Positions 15,261 to 24,349 of a stretch of DNA of 40,308 nt are shown in pieces; position 1 is the first letter of the stretch; each line of letters opens with the position of its first letter. The stretch comes from Halonotius pteroides. GTDB lineage: Archaea > Halobacteriota > Halobacteria > Halobacteriales > Haloferacaceae. Both the position numbers and the translations under genes were made by a program. The stretch lies in assembly GCF_003605635.1 (NCBI RefSeq), contig NZ_QMDW01000023.1, forward strand, positions 1 to 40,308, given 5' to 3'. The notes beneath the pieces are model-generated. The model did no database searches. It had not been told where the DNA came from and worked only from the letters and a program-made list of their open reading frames with translations.

Positions 15261-17078
15261 ATGACCGACGACCACGACCGACAACACGACGAGCCAACCG
15301 ATGCCGAGTCGACACCACCGCCCGGGTCGCCGGCGACGGGTGAGGGGTCAGCCGACGACGGTACCGGTGAGACCACCGAGTCGAATAGCTCGGACGAAGA
15401 TGAAGCCACTACCCCCCCAGAGCGGGATGACATCACAACCGACCCCGCCTCGGTGTTGGCGTCGGATCCGATCCCCTCGGCGGATCGATCACTTGATGAT
15501 CTCGATCTCGACGACGCCGACCGGAGCCGCGATCGCTCGAGTGCTTCCTCGGATCTCGATTTCGATCTCGACGCTGATCCGGATGGAACCGATGACAGCG
15601 AGGGGTTGTTCGATGATCTACTCTCTGGGGAGCCGATCTTCGAGAACAAGGAAGTCCTCCGGCCGTCCTACACTCCGCGTGAACTCCCCCATCGTAACGA
15701 CCAGATCAACCAGATGGCGACGATCCTTGTCTCCGCGCTTCGCGGTGACACCCCTTCTAATATCCTGATTTACGGCAAAACCGGCACCGGCAAAACTGCC
15801 AGCGCAAAGTACGTCAGCCAGGAGCTAGAGTCGACTTCCCAAAAGTACGATGTTCCCTGTGAGGTCGAGTATATCAACTGCGAGGTCACCGATACCCAGT
15901 ATCGGGTGCTCGCACAACTCGCCAACAAATTCATCGAAAAGAACGTCGCGCTCATCGAATCGCGGATCGACGTACTTGAAACCGTCCGCGAAACGCTCGC
16001 CGCGGACGACTCTCCGACGACCGCCGCCGTCAGCGACATCGACCCCAACAAGGCGGCGGTCTCGATCCCGGATGCCGAAACCAACGCCGAGGCCGACCCC
16101 GAAGGCAGCCTCCCGATCGTTACCGACCAGTACACCTCGGTCGATGCTGTCGACGAGCGCATCGAGACACTGGAGGCTGACGCCGAGGAGATGGAGCCTG
16201 TCCCGATGACCGGGTGGCCGACCGACCGCGTCTACAGCACGTTCTTCGAGGCTGTCGACTACAACGAGCGTGTGGTTGTTATCATGCTCGACGAGATCGA
16301 CAAGCTTGTCGAAAAAAGCGGCGACGACACCTTGTATAACCTCTCGCGGATGAACAACGAACTAACGAACTCCCGGATTTCGATTATGGGGATCTCGAAC
16401 GATCTCAAGTTCACCGATTTCCTCGATCCACGCGTCAAATCCTCGCTCGGCGAAGAGGAGATCGTTTTTCCGCCGTACGACGCCACACAACTCGGCGATA
16501 TCCTCCAGCATCGCGCCGAGGTCGCATTCAAACCCGACGCGCTCACCGGCGACGTGATCCCGCTGTGTTCGGCGTTTGCGGCCCAGGAACACGGCGATGC
16601 CCGCCGCGCGCTCGACCTCCTCCGCACCGCCGGTGAGCTCGCCGAGCGAAGCCAGGCTGACATCGTCGAGGAAGAACACGTCCGACAGGCGCAGGATAAG
16701 ATCGAACTCGATCGCGTCGTCGAAGTTGTCCGCACGCTCCCCACTCAAAGCAAGATCGTCCTGTTTTCGATCATCCTATTGGAACAGAACGGCGTCCACA
16801 ACATCAACACCGGTGAGGTGTTCAACATCTACAAACGCCTCTGTGAGGAGATCGACGCCGACGTACTGACACAACGCCGCGTCACCGATCTCATCAGCGA
16901 ACTTGACATGCTCGGCATCGTCAACGCTGTCGTCGTCTCAAAGGGTCGCTACGGGCGCACGAAGGAGATGAGCCTCTCGGTGCCGCTTGAGGAAACTGAG
17001 GCTGTCCTGCTGTCTGACTCTAGACTTGGCAACATCGACGATGTCCAACCGTTCGTCCAAGCTCGCTTCGATAACTGA
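15261..17078 (+). CDS. orc1: Origin recognition/initiator protein Orc1/Cdc6
   Basis: A 605-aa AAA+ initiator that binds the adjacent ORBs and loads the MCM helicase. Residues 1 to about 120 are an acidic Ser/Asp/Thr-rich extension. The conserved start IFENKEVLRPSYTPRELPHR follows, then Walker A GKTGTGKT at about 172-179, and Walker B VVIMLDEIDKL near 340-350. Between them is a poorly conserved insertion of roughly 80 residues (about 230-315) rich in Asp, Ala and Thr. Sensor and arginine regions (ISNDLKFTDFLDPRVKSSLG; EHGDARRALDLLRTAGELAE) are present. The C-terminal winged helix covers about 480-590. ATG 15261 (MTDDHD) is chosen over 15252 and the GTG at 15213, which lies in an ORB. Confidence 0.95.
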   Translation: MTDDHDRQHDEPTDAESTPPPGSPATGEGSADDGTGETTESNSSDEDEATTPPERDDITTDPASVLASDPIPSADRSLDDLDLDDADRSRDRSSASSDLDFDLDADPDGTDDSEGLFDDLLSGEPIFENKEVLRPSYTPRELPHRNDQINQMATILVSALRGDTPSNILIYGKTGTGKTASAKYVSQELESTSQKYDVPCEVEYINCEVTDTQYRVLAQLANKFIEKNVALIESRIDVLETVRETLAADDSPTTAAVSDIDPNKAAVSIPDAETNAEADPEGSLPIVTDQYTSVDAVDERIETLEADAEEMEPVPMTGWPTDRVYSTFFEAVDYNERVVVIMLDEIDKLVEKSGDDTLYNLSRMNNELTNSRISIMGISNDLKFTDFLDPRVKSSLGEEEIVFPPYDATQLGDILQHRAEVAFKPDALTGDVIPLCSAFAAQEHGDARRALDLLRTAGELAERSQADIVEEEHVRQAQDKIELDRVVEVVRTLPTQSKIVLFSIILLEQNGVHNINTGEVFNIYKRLCEEIDADVLTQRRVTDLISELDMLGIVNAVVVSKGRYGRTKEMSLSVPLEETEAVLLSDSRLGNIDDVQPFVQARFDN

Positions 17079-17143
17079 GCTAGCAGAAAACTCAATTCGG
17101 CACCGGAACTGTGTCATCGTTACTCTCCCGAACGGGTCGCCTG

Positions 17144-17896
17144 TTATGCCCCGACGGATCTGACCATCCCGTTGCTGCTTGTCATTCCGCTACTGGTAAC
17201 TATCCCGCTATCTGTGGAGGCCGTCTCACCAAGCCCGCCACTGTGTGCTGTTCCAAGCAGCGCCAACCGGAGCCGCCCGAGATACGGAATCCGGAACCGA
17301 GCGACGCCGTTGATCCAATCTGATTTCACGACTGGCGCAACGCCGTTTGCTTGATCGTACCGCCGGTTGTTGTCGCCTTTGGTGATATAGCCTGCATGCG
17401 GGGCCGGGCAGTTTGTCAACTCGGCACAACTCTCGGCATCGATCGCCTCAGGCGATGCCCGATGATACCAGTTTTCGCCTGCCTCAACCTGAAACCGAAC
17501 CCGGTGGATGATGGGTGAACCAACACGGCCAGGATAGTCGTAGACGATCACACTTCCCGGCTCATTGAACGACTCGTAGCCGGCCTCGCTCGTTTCGGCC
17601 ATCACAACCCCCTGGTCGTTGGCTTCTCCCGGCGCAAACCGCCCCGGCTCACTGACGACAACGAGATCGTATTTGTTGATGTTGGGATCCATGCTGTTGC
17701 TCTCGACGGCGACCATCGGCGGCCAGACGCCGGTCGCCGCAAAGAGCACAAGCCCGATGGCAGCCACGATCGAGAGGCTGAACAGCAGTTCCCGAAGGAA
17801 TAACAGCGGCCCGTCGTCGGCCCCGCGAAGCCGCTGGAACCACGACCTCCTGTCGGGTTCCGACTCGGCAGCCGGCTGCCGATCACCGTCACTCAT
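17144..17896 (-). CDS. sipS: Signal peptidase I (S26B type)
   Basis: A 250-aa archaeal/ER-type signal peptidase that removes Sec signal peptides at the membrane. The N-terminal ~35 residues are charged (MSDGDRQPAAESEPDRRSW), followed by one membrane segment (LLFSLSIVAAIGLVLFAATG). The catalytic serine lies in AVESNSMDPNI; the catalytic histidine that replaces the bacterial lysine is in GSPIIHRVRF; and the GYITKGDNN motif supplies the conserved acidic residue. A short tail rich in Ser/Thr/Gly ends the protein. The start at 17896 is chosen for the acidic MSDGD N-terminus; the open frame continues to 17986 but overlaps the region upstream of the polymerase gene. It is divergent from the DP1 gene and converges with orc1. 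Confidence 0.88.
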   Translation of the reverse strand: MSDGDRQPAAESEPDRRSWFQRLRGADDGPLLFLRELLFSLSIVAAIGLVLFAATGVWPPMVAVESNSMDPNINKYDLVVVSEPGRFAPGEANDQGVVMAETSEAGYESFNEPGSVIVYDYPGRVGSPIIHRVRFQVEAGENWYHRASPEAIDAESCAELTNCPAPHAGYITKGDNNRRYDQANGVAPVVKSDWINGVARFRIPYLGRLRLALLGTAHSGGLGETASTDSGIVTSSGMTSSNGMVRSVGA

Positions 17897-18008
17897 TACT
17901 ACTTCCTTCACCCGCACCGCGCTTGAAACTTCTGACCCGGGGTCGCTACCCGCCAGCTCTACCCCACCGGCTCCGGCTGTCGGCATGTTTTTGCCCGGTG
18001 ACCCCGAG

Positions 18009-19703
18009 ATGCCGACAGTGCCATCGGAGACGCCGTCCCGGATCGTTCAGACGCTGGCCCGCCACGGCTACAACGCCGACCGCGAGGCGGTCACGCTACT
18101 CGCGCGCGCGAACAACCCGGCTGCCGCCATCGACGCCGTCGTTTCGGCGGCCGGCGACGACATCCTCCGCATCACGAGCAGTGATGTTCGAGCCTGTCTC
18201 GACAGCGACACCGTTGCAACCGGCGCGGCTGTTTCCTCCGCAGTGACGACGACTGAACCACCCTCGTCGGCGGCCGCGACCGAGCCGACAGCCCCAGATT
18301 CGGCTGCATCCACCGACTCACAGCCTGAAACACCACAACAACCCAGCGCAGACACCCCTACTTCGACTGCAACCGAATTAGACCAAAATCAACAGACGCA
18401 GTCAAAATCTCCATACGAAATAGAGGGGTCGAACGCGACCGGGCGTAAAGAAGTGGTTGGGGAACCAACAGGAACCGCCCGCCCTCCGGATCGGAACCCG
18501 ACACCCGCCGAGATCACCGGCGACATCACCGGCCGCAGTACCGGCACCGGCGAGTACAGTCAGTTCGTGACGACGTTTCGGGATCGCTACGAACAGCTCT
18601 CGAAACTTCTCAAGGGTCGCGTCAACCACCGCCCGGCGTCGGCCATCGCCGACATGCCCGGCGGCAGCGACGCCGAGATGATCGGCCTCGTCAACGACAT
18701 CCGCTCGACGGCCAGCGGTCACTGGCTGATTGAACTCGAAGATACGACCGGAACGTTCCCCGCACTCGTAATGAAGGACAGACCCATCGCCGAGTTGGTC
18801 GACGAACTCCTGCTTGACGAATGTATCGCGGTGCAAGGTACCCTCGCCGACGACTCTGGCATCCTCTTCACCGACTCGATCCATTTTCCTGACGTTCCCC
18901 GAACCGCCCGTCCGAGTACGGCCGACCGCCACGTCCAGGCCGCCTTGATTTCGGATGTCCACGTCGGCAGCCAGGAGTTCATGGCCGACGCCTGGAACCG
19001 CTTTGCCGACTGGCTTCACACCGAGGAGGCTGAACACGTCGAATACCTCTTGATCGCCGGCGATATGGTCGAAGGCGTCGGCGTCTATCCGGATCAAGAT
19101 GAGGAACTCGACATCATCGACATCTTCGACCAGTACGAGGCCTTCTCGGAGCATCTCAAAGCCGTCCCCGGCGACATGGAGATCGTGATGATCCCCGGCA
19201 ACCACGACGCTGTCCGGCTGGCCGAACCACAACCCGGGTTCGACGAGGAGCTCCGCCAGATCATGTCCGCACACAATCCACGAATCTCAGGCAACCCATC
19301 GCTTGTCACCATCGAGGGCGTCTCCGTGCTGATGTATCACGGTGTCTCACTTGATGAGGTCATCGCCGAACTCCCCGAGGAGAAAGCCAGCTACGATGAC
19401 CCTCACAAGGCGATGTACCAACTGCTGAAGAAACGCCACGTCGCGCCCCAATACGGCGGCAAGATGCGACTTGCACCCGAAACAAAGGACTATCTCACCA
19501 TCGACACGGTGCCCGACATCTTCCACACCGGTCACGTCCACAAACTCGGCTGGGGGAAGTACCACGATGTGTTGGCTGTCAACAGCGGCTGCTGGCAGGC
19601 CCAAACCGCCTTCCAAAAGAAGGTCAACATCGACCCCGACGTGGCTCATGCCCCGATTGTCGATCTCGATACCTTGGAGATGACTGTCCGAAAGTTCGCG
19701 TGA
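18009..19703 (+). CDS. polD1: DNA polymerase II (family D) small subunit DP1
   Basis: A 564-aa small subunit of the archaeal replicative polymerase PolD, providing the 3'-5' exonuclease. The N-terminus (SETPSRIVQTLARHGYNADR and onward) is a helical domain, followed by a ~100-residue low-complexity linker of Thr, Ser, Pro and Gln (about residues 75-170). An OB-fold comes next (GLVNDIRSTASGHWLIELED), then a calcineurin-like phosphoesterase domain with ALISDVHVGS, LLIAGDMVEGV, MIPGNHDAVR, LMYHGVSLDEV and DIFHTGHVHKLGWGKY, i.e. the full Mre11-like metal ligand set. The ATG at 18009 (MPTVPSETP) fits the family start; 17985 is a possible alternative. It lies close to the origin and is divergent from sipS. 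Confidence 0.93.
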   Translation: MPTVPSETPSRIVQTLARHGYNADREAVTLLARANNPAAAIDAVVSAAGDDILRITSSDVRACLDSDTVATGAAVSSAVTTTEPPSSAAATEPTAPDSAASTDSQPETPQQPSADTPTSTATELDQNQQTQSKSPYEIEGSNATGRKEVVGEPTGTARPPDRNPTPAEITGDITGRSTGTGEYSQFVTTFRDRYEQLSKLLKGRVNHRPASAIADMPGGSDAEMIGLVNDIRSTASGHWLIELEDTTGTFPALVMKDRPIAELVDELLLDECIAVQGTLADDSGILFTDSIHFPDVPRTARPSTADRHVQAALISDVHVGSQEFMADAWNRFADWLHTEEAEHVEYLLIAGDMVEGVGVYPDQDEELDIIDIFDQYEAFSEHLKAVPGDMEIVMIPGNHDAVRLAEPQPGFDEELRQIMSAHNPRISGNPSLVTIEGVSVLMYHGVSLDEVIAELPEEKASYDDPHKAMYQLLKKRHVAPQYGGKMRLAPETKDYLTIDTVPDIFHTGHVHKLGWGKYHDVLAVNSGCWQAQTAFQKKVNIDPDVAHAPIVDLDTLEMTVRKFA

Positions 19704-19727
19704 TCGACCTGCCTGTCTCCGCCTCAA

Positions 19728-20153
19728 TCAGGGATCCTGATAGTACCGAATCGTCGGCGAGCCACGGAACACGGGCCCATCGCCGGCCTCCTGAAACCCC
19801 GCGGCTTGGGCGGCCGTCTGGAGATCAGTTGCGTTCTGTTCGACCAGGAGTTCCACGTCCAGTCCTTCGCTGGCGGCGAACCGAATCGGCTCGCTCAACA
19901 GTCGCTCACAGGCTTCCTTTGTCCCGCCGACCTGTGTCACGTGGACGGTCTGGTCGTGGACATCGAAGCTCACGAACCCCAACAACTCCGACTCAAGCGC
20001 GTCGGTATCGGTGTTGGGATCGTTGCCGGCCTGTTTTCGTTCGGCGACCCGGACGCTGCGATCATGCACGAGATTTCGGACGACATCCGCCGGTACGTCG
20101 GCCAGTGCCGCGATCGACTCGGCGTCCTCTTCGACAGCGTCCCGGACATTCAT
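19728..20153 (-). CDS. GNAT-like acetyltransferase
   Basis: A 141-aa acidic protein with a GNAT-type outline: the N-terminal MNVRDAVEEDAESIAALADV resembles strand 1 and helix 1, LLGFVSFDVHDQTVHVTQVG gives the central hairpin, GTKEACERLLSEPIRFAASE replaces the acetyl-CoA loop and helix, and ATDLQTAAQAAGFQEAGDGP matches the C-terminal part. The canonical Q/RxxGxG/A loop is not clearly kept, so activity is uncertain. The ATG at 20153 (MNVRD) is preferred; the open frame runs to 20207. It converges on the polymerase small-subunit gene with 24 nt between stops. Substrate unknown. Confidence 0.65.
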   Translation of the reverse strand: MNVRDAVEEDAESIAALADVPADVVRNLVHDRSVRVAERKQAGNDPNTDTDALESELLGFVSFDVHDQTVHVTQVGGTKEACERLLSEPIRFAASEGLDVELLVEQNATDLQTAAQAAGFQEAGDGPVFRGSPTIRYYQDP

Positions 20154-20278
20154 GTGACCGTATAGCACATCTACCCGGATAAAATTCGGGGCGACAGTGG
20201 GTATCACCGCAAGCTAGCCCACCACACCGCTGTTTGACACCTAAACACCTATGGGTGATGCGGTTCCGAACTGTGGTA

Positions 20279-21298
20279 ATGGTTGCAACGTTGCCGGATC
20301 TGCTTCGACTCCTTGTGATCCCGGTCTTTGGGTGGGCCGCTTGGCGTGATATCCACACCCGCCGCATCCCGAATCGGGTGTGGCCACCGCTGGTCATCCT
20401 TGGTGGACTGTTGCTCGCCTGGGAGGCCGTCCAGTTTGCCGTCTTCGGGACTCCTGGCGGCCAGGCCTTCCTGATCCGTGCCGGGATCAGCCTCCTGTTT
20501 GTTGCCCCGCTCGGCTACGCGTTCTGGTGGTTCGGCGCGTTCGGCGCGGCCGATGCGAAGGCGATGATTGCCCTCGCCGTCCTCCTCCCGACGTTCCCGA
20601 CCTACGCTCTCGGCGGGCTGGAACTCCCCGTTGTCGACACGACAATCGGCGTGTTCTCGTTGACGATACTCACAAACGCGGTGATTCTTGCGGTGGCCGC
20701 ACCAGTCGGCTTGGGCCTGGGAAATCTGCTCCGCCGCCGGATCGAACCTGCGATGATGTTTCTGGCTCGACCGGTTCGGATCGACTCGTTGCCGGATCGT
20801 CACGGCCGCCTGTTTGAAACGCCGGATGGGTTCACCCACAGCGGGCTTGATCTCGACGCCCTTCGGATGTACCTCCGCTGGCGCGGCCTTCCCATAGCCG
20901 CGCTCCGTGCGGCCCCCGATGTCGCCCGCGATCCAACCAGCGTTGAGGCGACCGGCGAGCCGACCGACGGCCGCAGCAACATCGACAACGACCTCGATTG
21001 GGACGACCCTGACGCCGCCCCGACAGTCGATAGCGACGTTGCCGCCGCTGAGACGCTCGATGACCCGTGGGCTGTCGATCAGTTTTTCGAGTCGATTGAT
21101 CGATCGACCTACGGCACCGATCCCAAACAGCTCCGCGATGGGCTCGAACTGCTGGCGACGACTGACGACGAAACCGTCTGGGTCTCACCGGGACTTCCGT
21201 TTGTCGTCCCGATGTTTGTCGGCCTTCTTGTCGCCTTCACCTCCGGTGACCTGCTGTTCGCCTTTCTTCGCTGGATCGGGCTCTTCCCGCTTGTGTAG
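20279..21298 (+). CDS. A24 family prepilin/preflagellin peptidase
   Basis: A 339-aa integral membrane aspartic protease of the A24 type, which cleaves class III signal peptides of archaellins and type IV pilins. The first catalytic Asp is in WAAWRDIHTRRIPNRVW (about residues 20-36) and the second in the GxGD-like FGAADAKAMIAL. About five membrane segments lie in the first 155 residues; a ~140-residue acidic cytosolic insertion follows, and a final hydrophobic segment (LPFVVPMFVGLLVAFTSGDL) is near the C-terminus. ATG 20279 (MVATLPDLLRLL) matches the usual start; the frame is open to 20234 with two more ATGs. Target pilins are not encoded in the window. It may be co-transcribed with endA, 75 nt downstream. 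Confidence 0.85.
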   Translation: MVATLPDLLRLLVIPVFGWAAWRDIHTRRIPNRVWPPLVILGGLLLAWEAVQFAVFGTPGGQAFLIRAGISLLFVAPLGYAFWWFGAFGAADAKAMIALAVLLPTFPTYALGGLELPVVDTTIGVFSLTILTNAVILAVAAPVGLGLGNLLRRRIEPAMMFLARPVRIDSLPDRHGRLFETPDGFTHSGLDLDALRMYLRWRGLPIAALRAAPDVARDPTSVEATGEPTDGRSNIDNDLDWDDPDAAPTVDSDVAAAETLDDPWAVDQFFESIDRSTYGTDPKQLRDGLELLATTDDETVWVSPGLPFVVPMFVGLLVAFTSGDLLFAFLRWIGLFPLV

Positions 21299-21373
21299 CG
21301 GTTCGACCGCCGACCACGGTTCCACCCGTTCTTGGATCGGTGTGCCTTTGCCCTCGCCGCCGTCCCCTTCGGT

Positions 21374-22537
21374 ATGGACGGACACCTTCGCAACGGCGTC
21401 GTCGCGGTCGGCGGCAACGCCCGCCAGCAGTTCCACGACGCCCGCGGCTACGGCCGGCCGGCCGGCGGCAACGAGATACGCTTGGCCCGCGTTGAGGCCG
21501 CCCACCTCCTGCTCCGTGGCGACCTCACGGCTGTTGTCGATCACGATGGCTCCGCTGATCGTCTCTCGTTTGCGGAGTTCTTTGTCGCCTCCGCGGCGGC
21601 CGTCGAGCGGTTCGCCCTCCGATTTTTGGTCTACGCCGACCTCCGCGAGAGAGGATTCTATCTCACGCCCGCCCGCGCGGGCTGGCCCGGTGTCGATGCG
21701 GCCGCCAGCGGCGTTGACGCGGTCGACGGCGTTGATGGGGCCGACGGCGGCAACGGAACCGATGGCGATCTGATCGATCTGATCGTTCCACCTCGGGGCA
21801 CAAAACCCGGCGACGGTGAGCCTGTCTACCGAATCGCCGTCGTCGGTGAACGCGAGTCGCTCCCGGCCGACGAGCTTGCGAATCTCACCCTCGCGGTCGT
21901 CGACGAGGAAAGCGAGATCAGCTATCTCGAAACCGCGACGCCTGAGTTCGACGGCGGGACGAGCTACAGCCCGCCGGCAGGGATCACGGGCTCGCTCATC
22001 GGTGACCGCGTGGTTGTCTGGGACGCCCCCGAGGGATTCTACGACCACGGCTTCTATGGGCAACCGCTCGAAGCCCGTGAGGCGATCATCGATCGTGCCG
22101 TCCAGCTTTCGCTGGTCGAAGCTGCCGCCCTTGCCGCTGCGGGCCAGTTGGTACTCGATGACGTTGACGACACCGACAGCTCCGCCGACTCGCCGGCCAG
22201 CCACACCACGATCCGCAAGCAGGGCCAGCAGGTCGAAGGCGAACGGTTCGACCGCCGGCTGGCAGTCTATCGCCGGCTCCGCCAGCAGGATGTGGTGCCG
22301 AAAACGGGGTACAAGTTCGGCGCGGACTTCCGCACCTACAACACAGTCAAATCAATCGAGGACTTACCACACTCCGAACGGCTTGTTCGTGTCGTCGAGA
22401 CCGACCACGAGTTTGATCCGCGTGAGCTCTCACTTGACGTGCGGCTGGCTGGCGGGGTACGGAAACGAATGGTTTTTGCGCTGACCGGCGCGAACGGCGA
22501 CATAGACTGGCTCTCCGTGAGTCGCCTGACACCATGA
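21374..22537 (+). CDS. endA: tRNA-splicing endonuclease
   Basis: A 387-aa fused-type archaeal splicing endonuclease that cuts introns at bulge-helix-bulge motifs in pre-tRNA. The N-terminal half (MDGHLRNGVVAVGGNARQQF; ALRFLVYADLRERGFYLTPA) is a degenerate repeat, joined by an acidic Gly/Asp-rich insertion (about residues 115-140). The C-terminal catalytic repeat holds the conserved Tyr/His/Lys set: GYKFGADFRTY, LPHSERLVRVV and GGVRKRMVFAL. The two-repeat form gives a homodimer. The start at 21374 removes 14 unsupported residues of the open frame. Its stop overlaps the trpS start by four bases (ATGA), so the two are translationally coupled. Confidence 0.92.
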   Translation: MDGHLRNGVVAVGGNARQQFHDARGYGRPAGGNEIRLARVEAAHLLLRGDLTAVVDHDGSADRLSFAEFFVASAAAVERFALRFLVYADLRERGFYLTPARAGWPGVDAAASGVDAVDGVDGADGGNGTDGDLIDLIVPPRGTKPGDGEPVYRIAVVGERESLPADELANLTLAVVDEESEISYLETATPEFDGGTSYSPPAGITGSLIGDRVVVWDAPEGFYDHGFYGQPLEAREAIIDRAVQLSLVEAAALAAAGQLVLDDVDDTDSSADSPASHTTIRKQGQQVEGERFDRRLAVYRRLRQQDVVPKTGYKFGADFRTYNTVKSIEDLPHSERLVRVVETDHEFDPRELSLDVRLAGGVRKRMVFALTGANGDIDWLSVSRLTP

Positions 22538-24141
22538 CCGACGATACCACCCACGACGACGATGGCACGTCCGAAGCCGGCGAGACCGACGACGCGGTTG
22601 CCACACCCGACGGCGGTGTCGAGGAGACGACCATCGATCCGTGGGGATCCGCAACGATCGCCGACTACCGCAAGCTCTTCGAGGAGTTCGGCATCGAGGA
22701 GTTTGAGGAACTTCTCGGCGGCGTACCAACCCCCCATTACCTCATGCGCCGGGGAGTCATCTTCGGCCACCGCGACTACGAGCCCGTCGCCGACGCCCTC
22801 GCCAACGACGAGCCCGCTGCCGCGCTGTCGGGCTTTATGCCGACCGGCGACCCGCATATCGGCCACAAGCTCGTCTTCGATGAGATCATCTGGCACCAAC
22901 AGCGGGGTGCCGACGCCTACGCCCTGATCGCCGACCTCGAAGCTCACTCCGCCCGCGGGATGACGTGGGACGAGATCGACGACCACACCGAAAGCTACCT
23001 GTTGAGCCTGCTGGCGCTCGGTTTCGACGCCGAGGACGGAACACTCTACCGGCAATCCGAGAACCGCGAGCTCCAGGATCTCGCCTTCGAACTCGGCTCG
23101 AACGCCCGTTTTGCGGAGTTCGGCTCGATCTACGGTTTCGACGGCGAGACCAGCGTCTCCCACACCCAGAGTGTCGTCACCCAGATGGCCGACATGCTCT
23201 ACCCGCAGTTGGTTGACGGCCCCAAACCGACGGTGATCCCGGTCGGCCCCGATCAGGATCCACATGTCCGCCTCGCGCGGGATCTGGCGGTGCGGATGCG
23301 GTATTTCAAGGTCACCGAAGCCTACGCGAGTTTTGAGGCCGATGCCGCCCAACGTGAGTTGATCGGCCGCGCCTACGACGCACTCACAGCCGATCTTGAC
23401 AGCGACGAAATGGTTCGCTGTGCGGCCGCCGCCGACTGGCTGGCCGAGTACGACGCTGCCCCCGAGTTTACCGACGCCAAGACCGCCGCGGTCGACAAAC
23501 TCAGCGAGGCCGGCAAGGAGCCGGTTCGCCCCCGCGTCCGGTTTTTCCATCGCCACGGGGCAGACGACGCCTTTGAGGCGATGATCGACGCCATCGACGG
23601 CGAAAAACGCGTCTACGAGGGCCACATCGACGCCTTCGACCTCGACTTCGAGGCGGCCGAGGAACTCGCCCGCGAGATCGAAGTCGACACCGGCGGCTAC
23701 GGCTTTATCCAGCCGTCCTCGATCTACCACCGCTTCATGACTGGGCTGACCGGCGGCAAGATGTCGTCGTCAATCCCGGCCAGCCACATCAGCCTGCTCG
23801 ACGACCCCGAAACCGGCTACGACAAGGTAAAATCCGCGACAACGGGCGGCCGCGAAACCGCCGACAAACAGCGCGAACTCGGCGGCGAGGCCGACGACTG
23901 CCCGGTCTACGAGCTGTACGCCTATCTGCTCGCCAACGACGACGATGGATTAGTTGAGGAGGTCTACGAGGAGTGTGTCGGCGGCGAGCGGCTCTGTGGG
24001 GACTGCAAGGAGCAGGCGGCGACGCTGATGGAGGAGTTCCTGAAAACCCACCAGGAGAAACGCGAGGAAGCACGTGAACTGCTCGACGACCTCGATATCG
24101 TCCTTGACTCCGACCGGAAAGGGCCGGGCGGTTCGCACTGA
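22534..24141 (+). CDS. trpS: Tryptophanyl-tRNA synthetase
   Basis: A 535-aa class I aminoacyl-tRNA synthetase charging tRNA-Trp. After an acidic ~45-residue N-terminal extension it has the HIGH-type motif PTGDPHIGHKL (about residues 107-117), the Rossmann core with GPDQDPHVRLARDLA, and the KMSKS-type loop GGKMSSSIP (about residues 409-417). The C-terminal region has CGDCKEQAATLMEEFL, typical of the archaeal/eukaryotic-like TrpRS, and ends in a charged helix. The ATG lies inside the endA stop codon. A T-rich stretch and a 22-nt inverted repeat follow the gene and probably mark transcript end. Confidence 0.96.
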   Translation: MTDDTTHDDDGTSEAGETDDAVATPDGGVEETTIDPWGSATIADYRKLFEEFGIEEFEELLGGVPTPHYLMRRGVIFGHRDYEPVADALANDEPAAALSGFMPTGDPHIGHKLVFDEIIWHQQRGADAYALIADLEAHSARGMTWDEIDDHTESYLLSLLALGFDAEDGTLYRQSENRELQDLAFELGSNARFAEFGSIYGFDGETSVSHTQSVVTQMADMLYPQLVDGPKPTVIPVGPDQDPHVRLARDLAVRMRYFKVTEAYASFEADAAQRELIGRAYDALTADLDSDEMVRCAAAADWLAEYDAAPEFTDAKTAAVDKLSEAGKEPVRPRVRFFHRHGADDAFEAMIDAIDGEKRVYEGHIDAFDLDFEAAEELAREIEVDTGGYGFIQPSSIYHRFMTGLTGGKMSSSIPASHISLLDDPETGYDKVKSATTGGRETADKQRELGGEADDCPVYELYAYLLANDDDGLVEEVYEECVGGERLCGDCKEQAATLMEEFLKTHQEKREEARELLDDLDIVLDSDRKGPGGSH

Positions 24142-24161
24142 TCCTGTTTTCGGTGCTGTTT

Positions 24162-24183
24162 TTTCACCAATGTTCAGGTGAAA
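24162..24183. terminator. Inverted repeat after trpS
   Basis: TTTCACC and GGTGAAA are perfect reverse complements around an 8-nt spacer, directly behind a run of T (CTGTTTTTTC). A further T-rich stretch (GTTTTCTTCTACTATTT) follows. This could end both the trpS transcript and the convergent salactin transcript; the repeat could also bind a protein. Confidence 0.45.
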
Positions 24184-24349
24184 CGGTGATCGGGGCTCTG
24201 TTTTCTTCTACTATTTAACGCCAATCTCAACTTGAACCGGACGAGAGTCCAGAGTACCACCCGTCTCATCTCACTCCTTCAGTTTCGACCTGAGAACCGA
24301 CAGTTTTGATTGCAACACAAAAACCACCGAACCGCTGTCAACGCGATCG

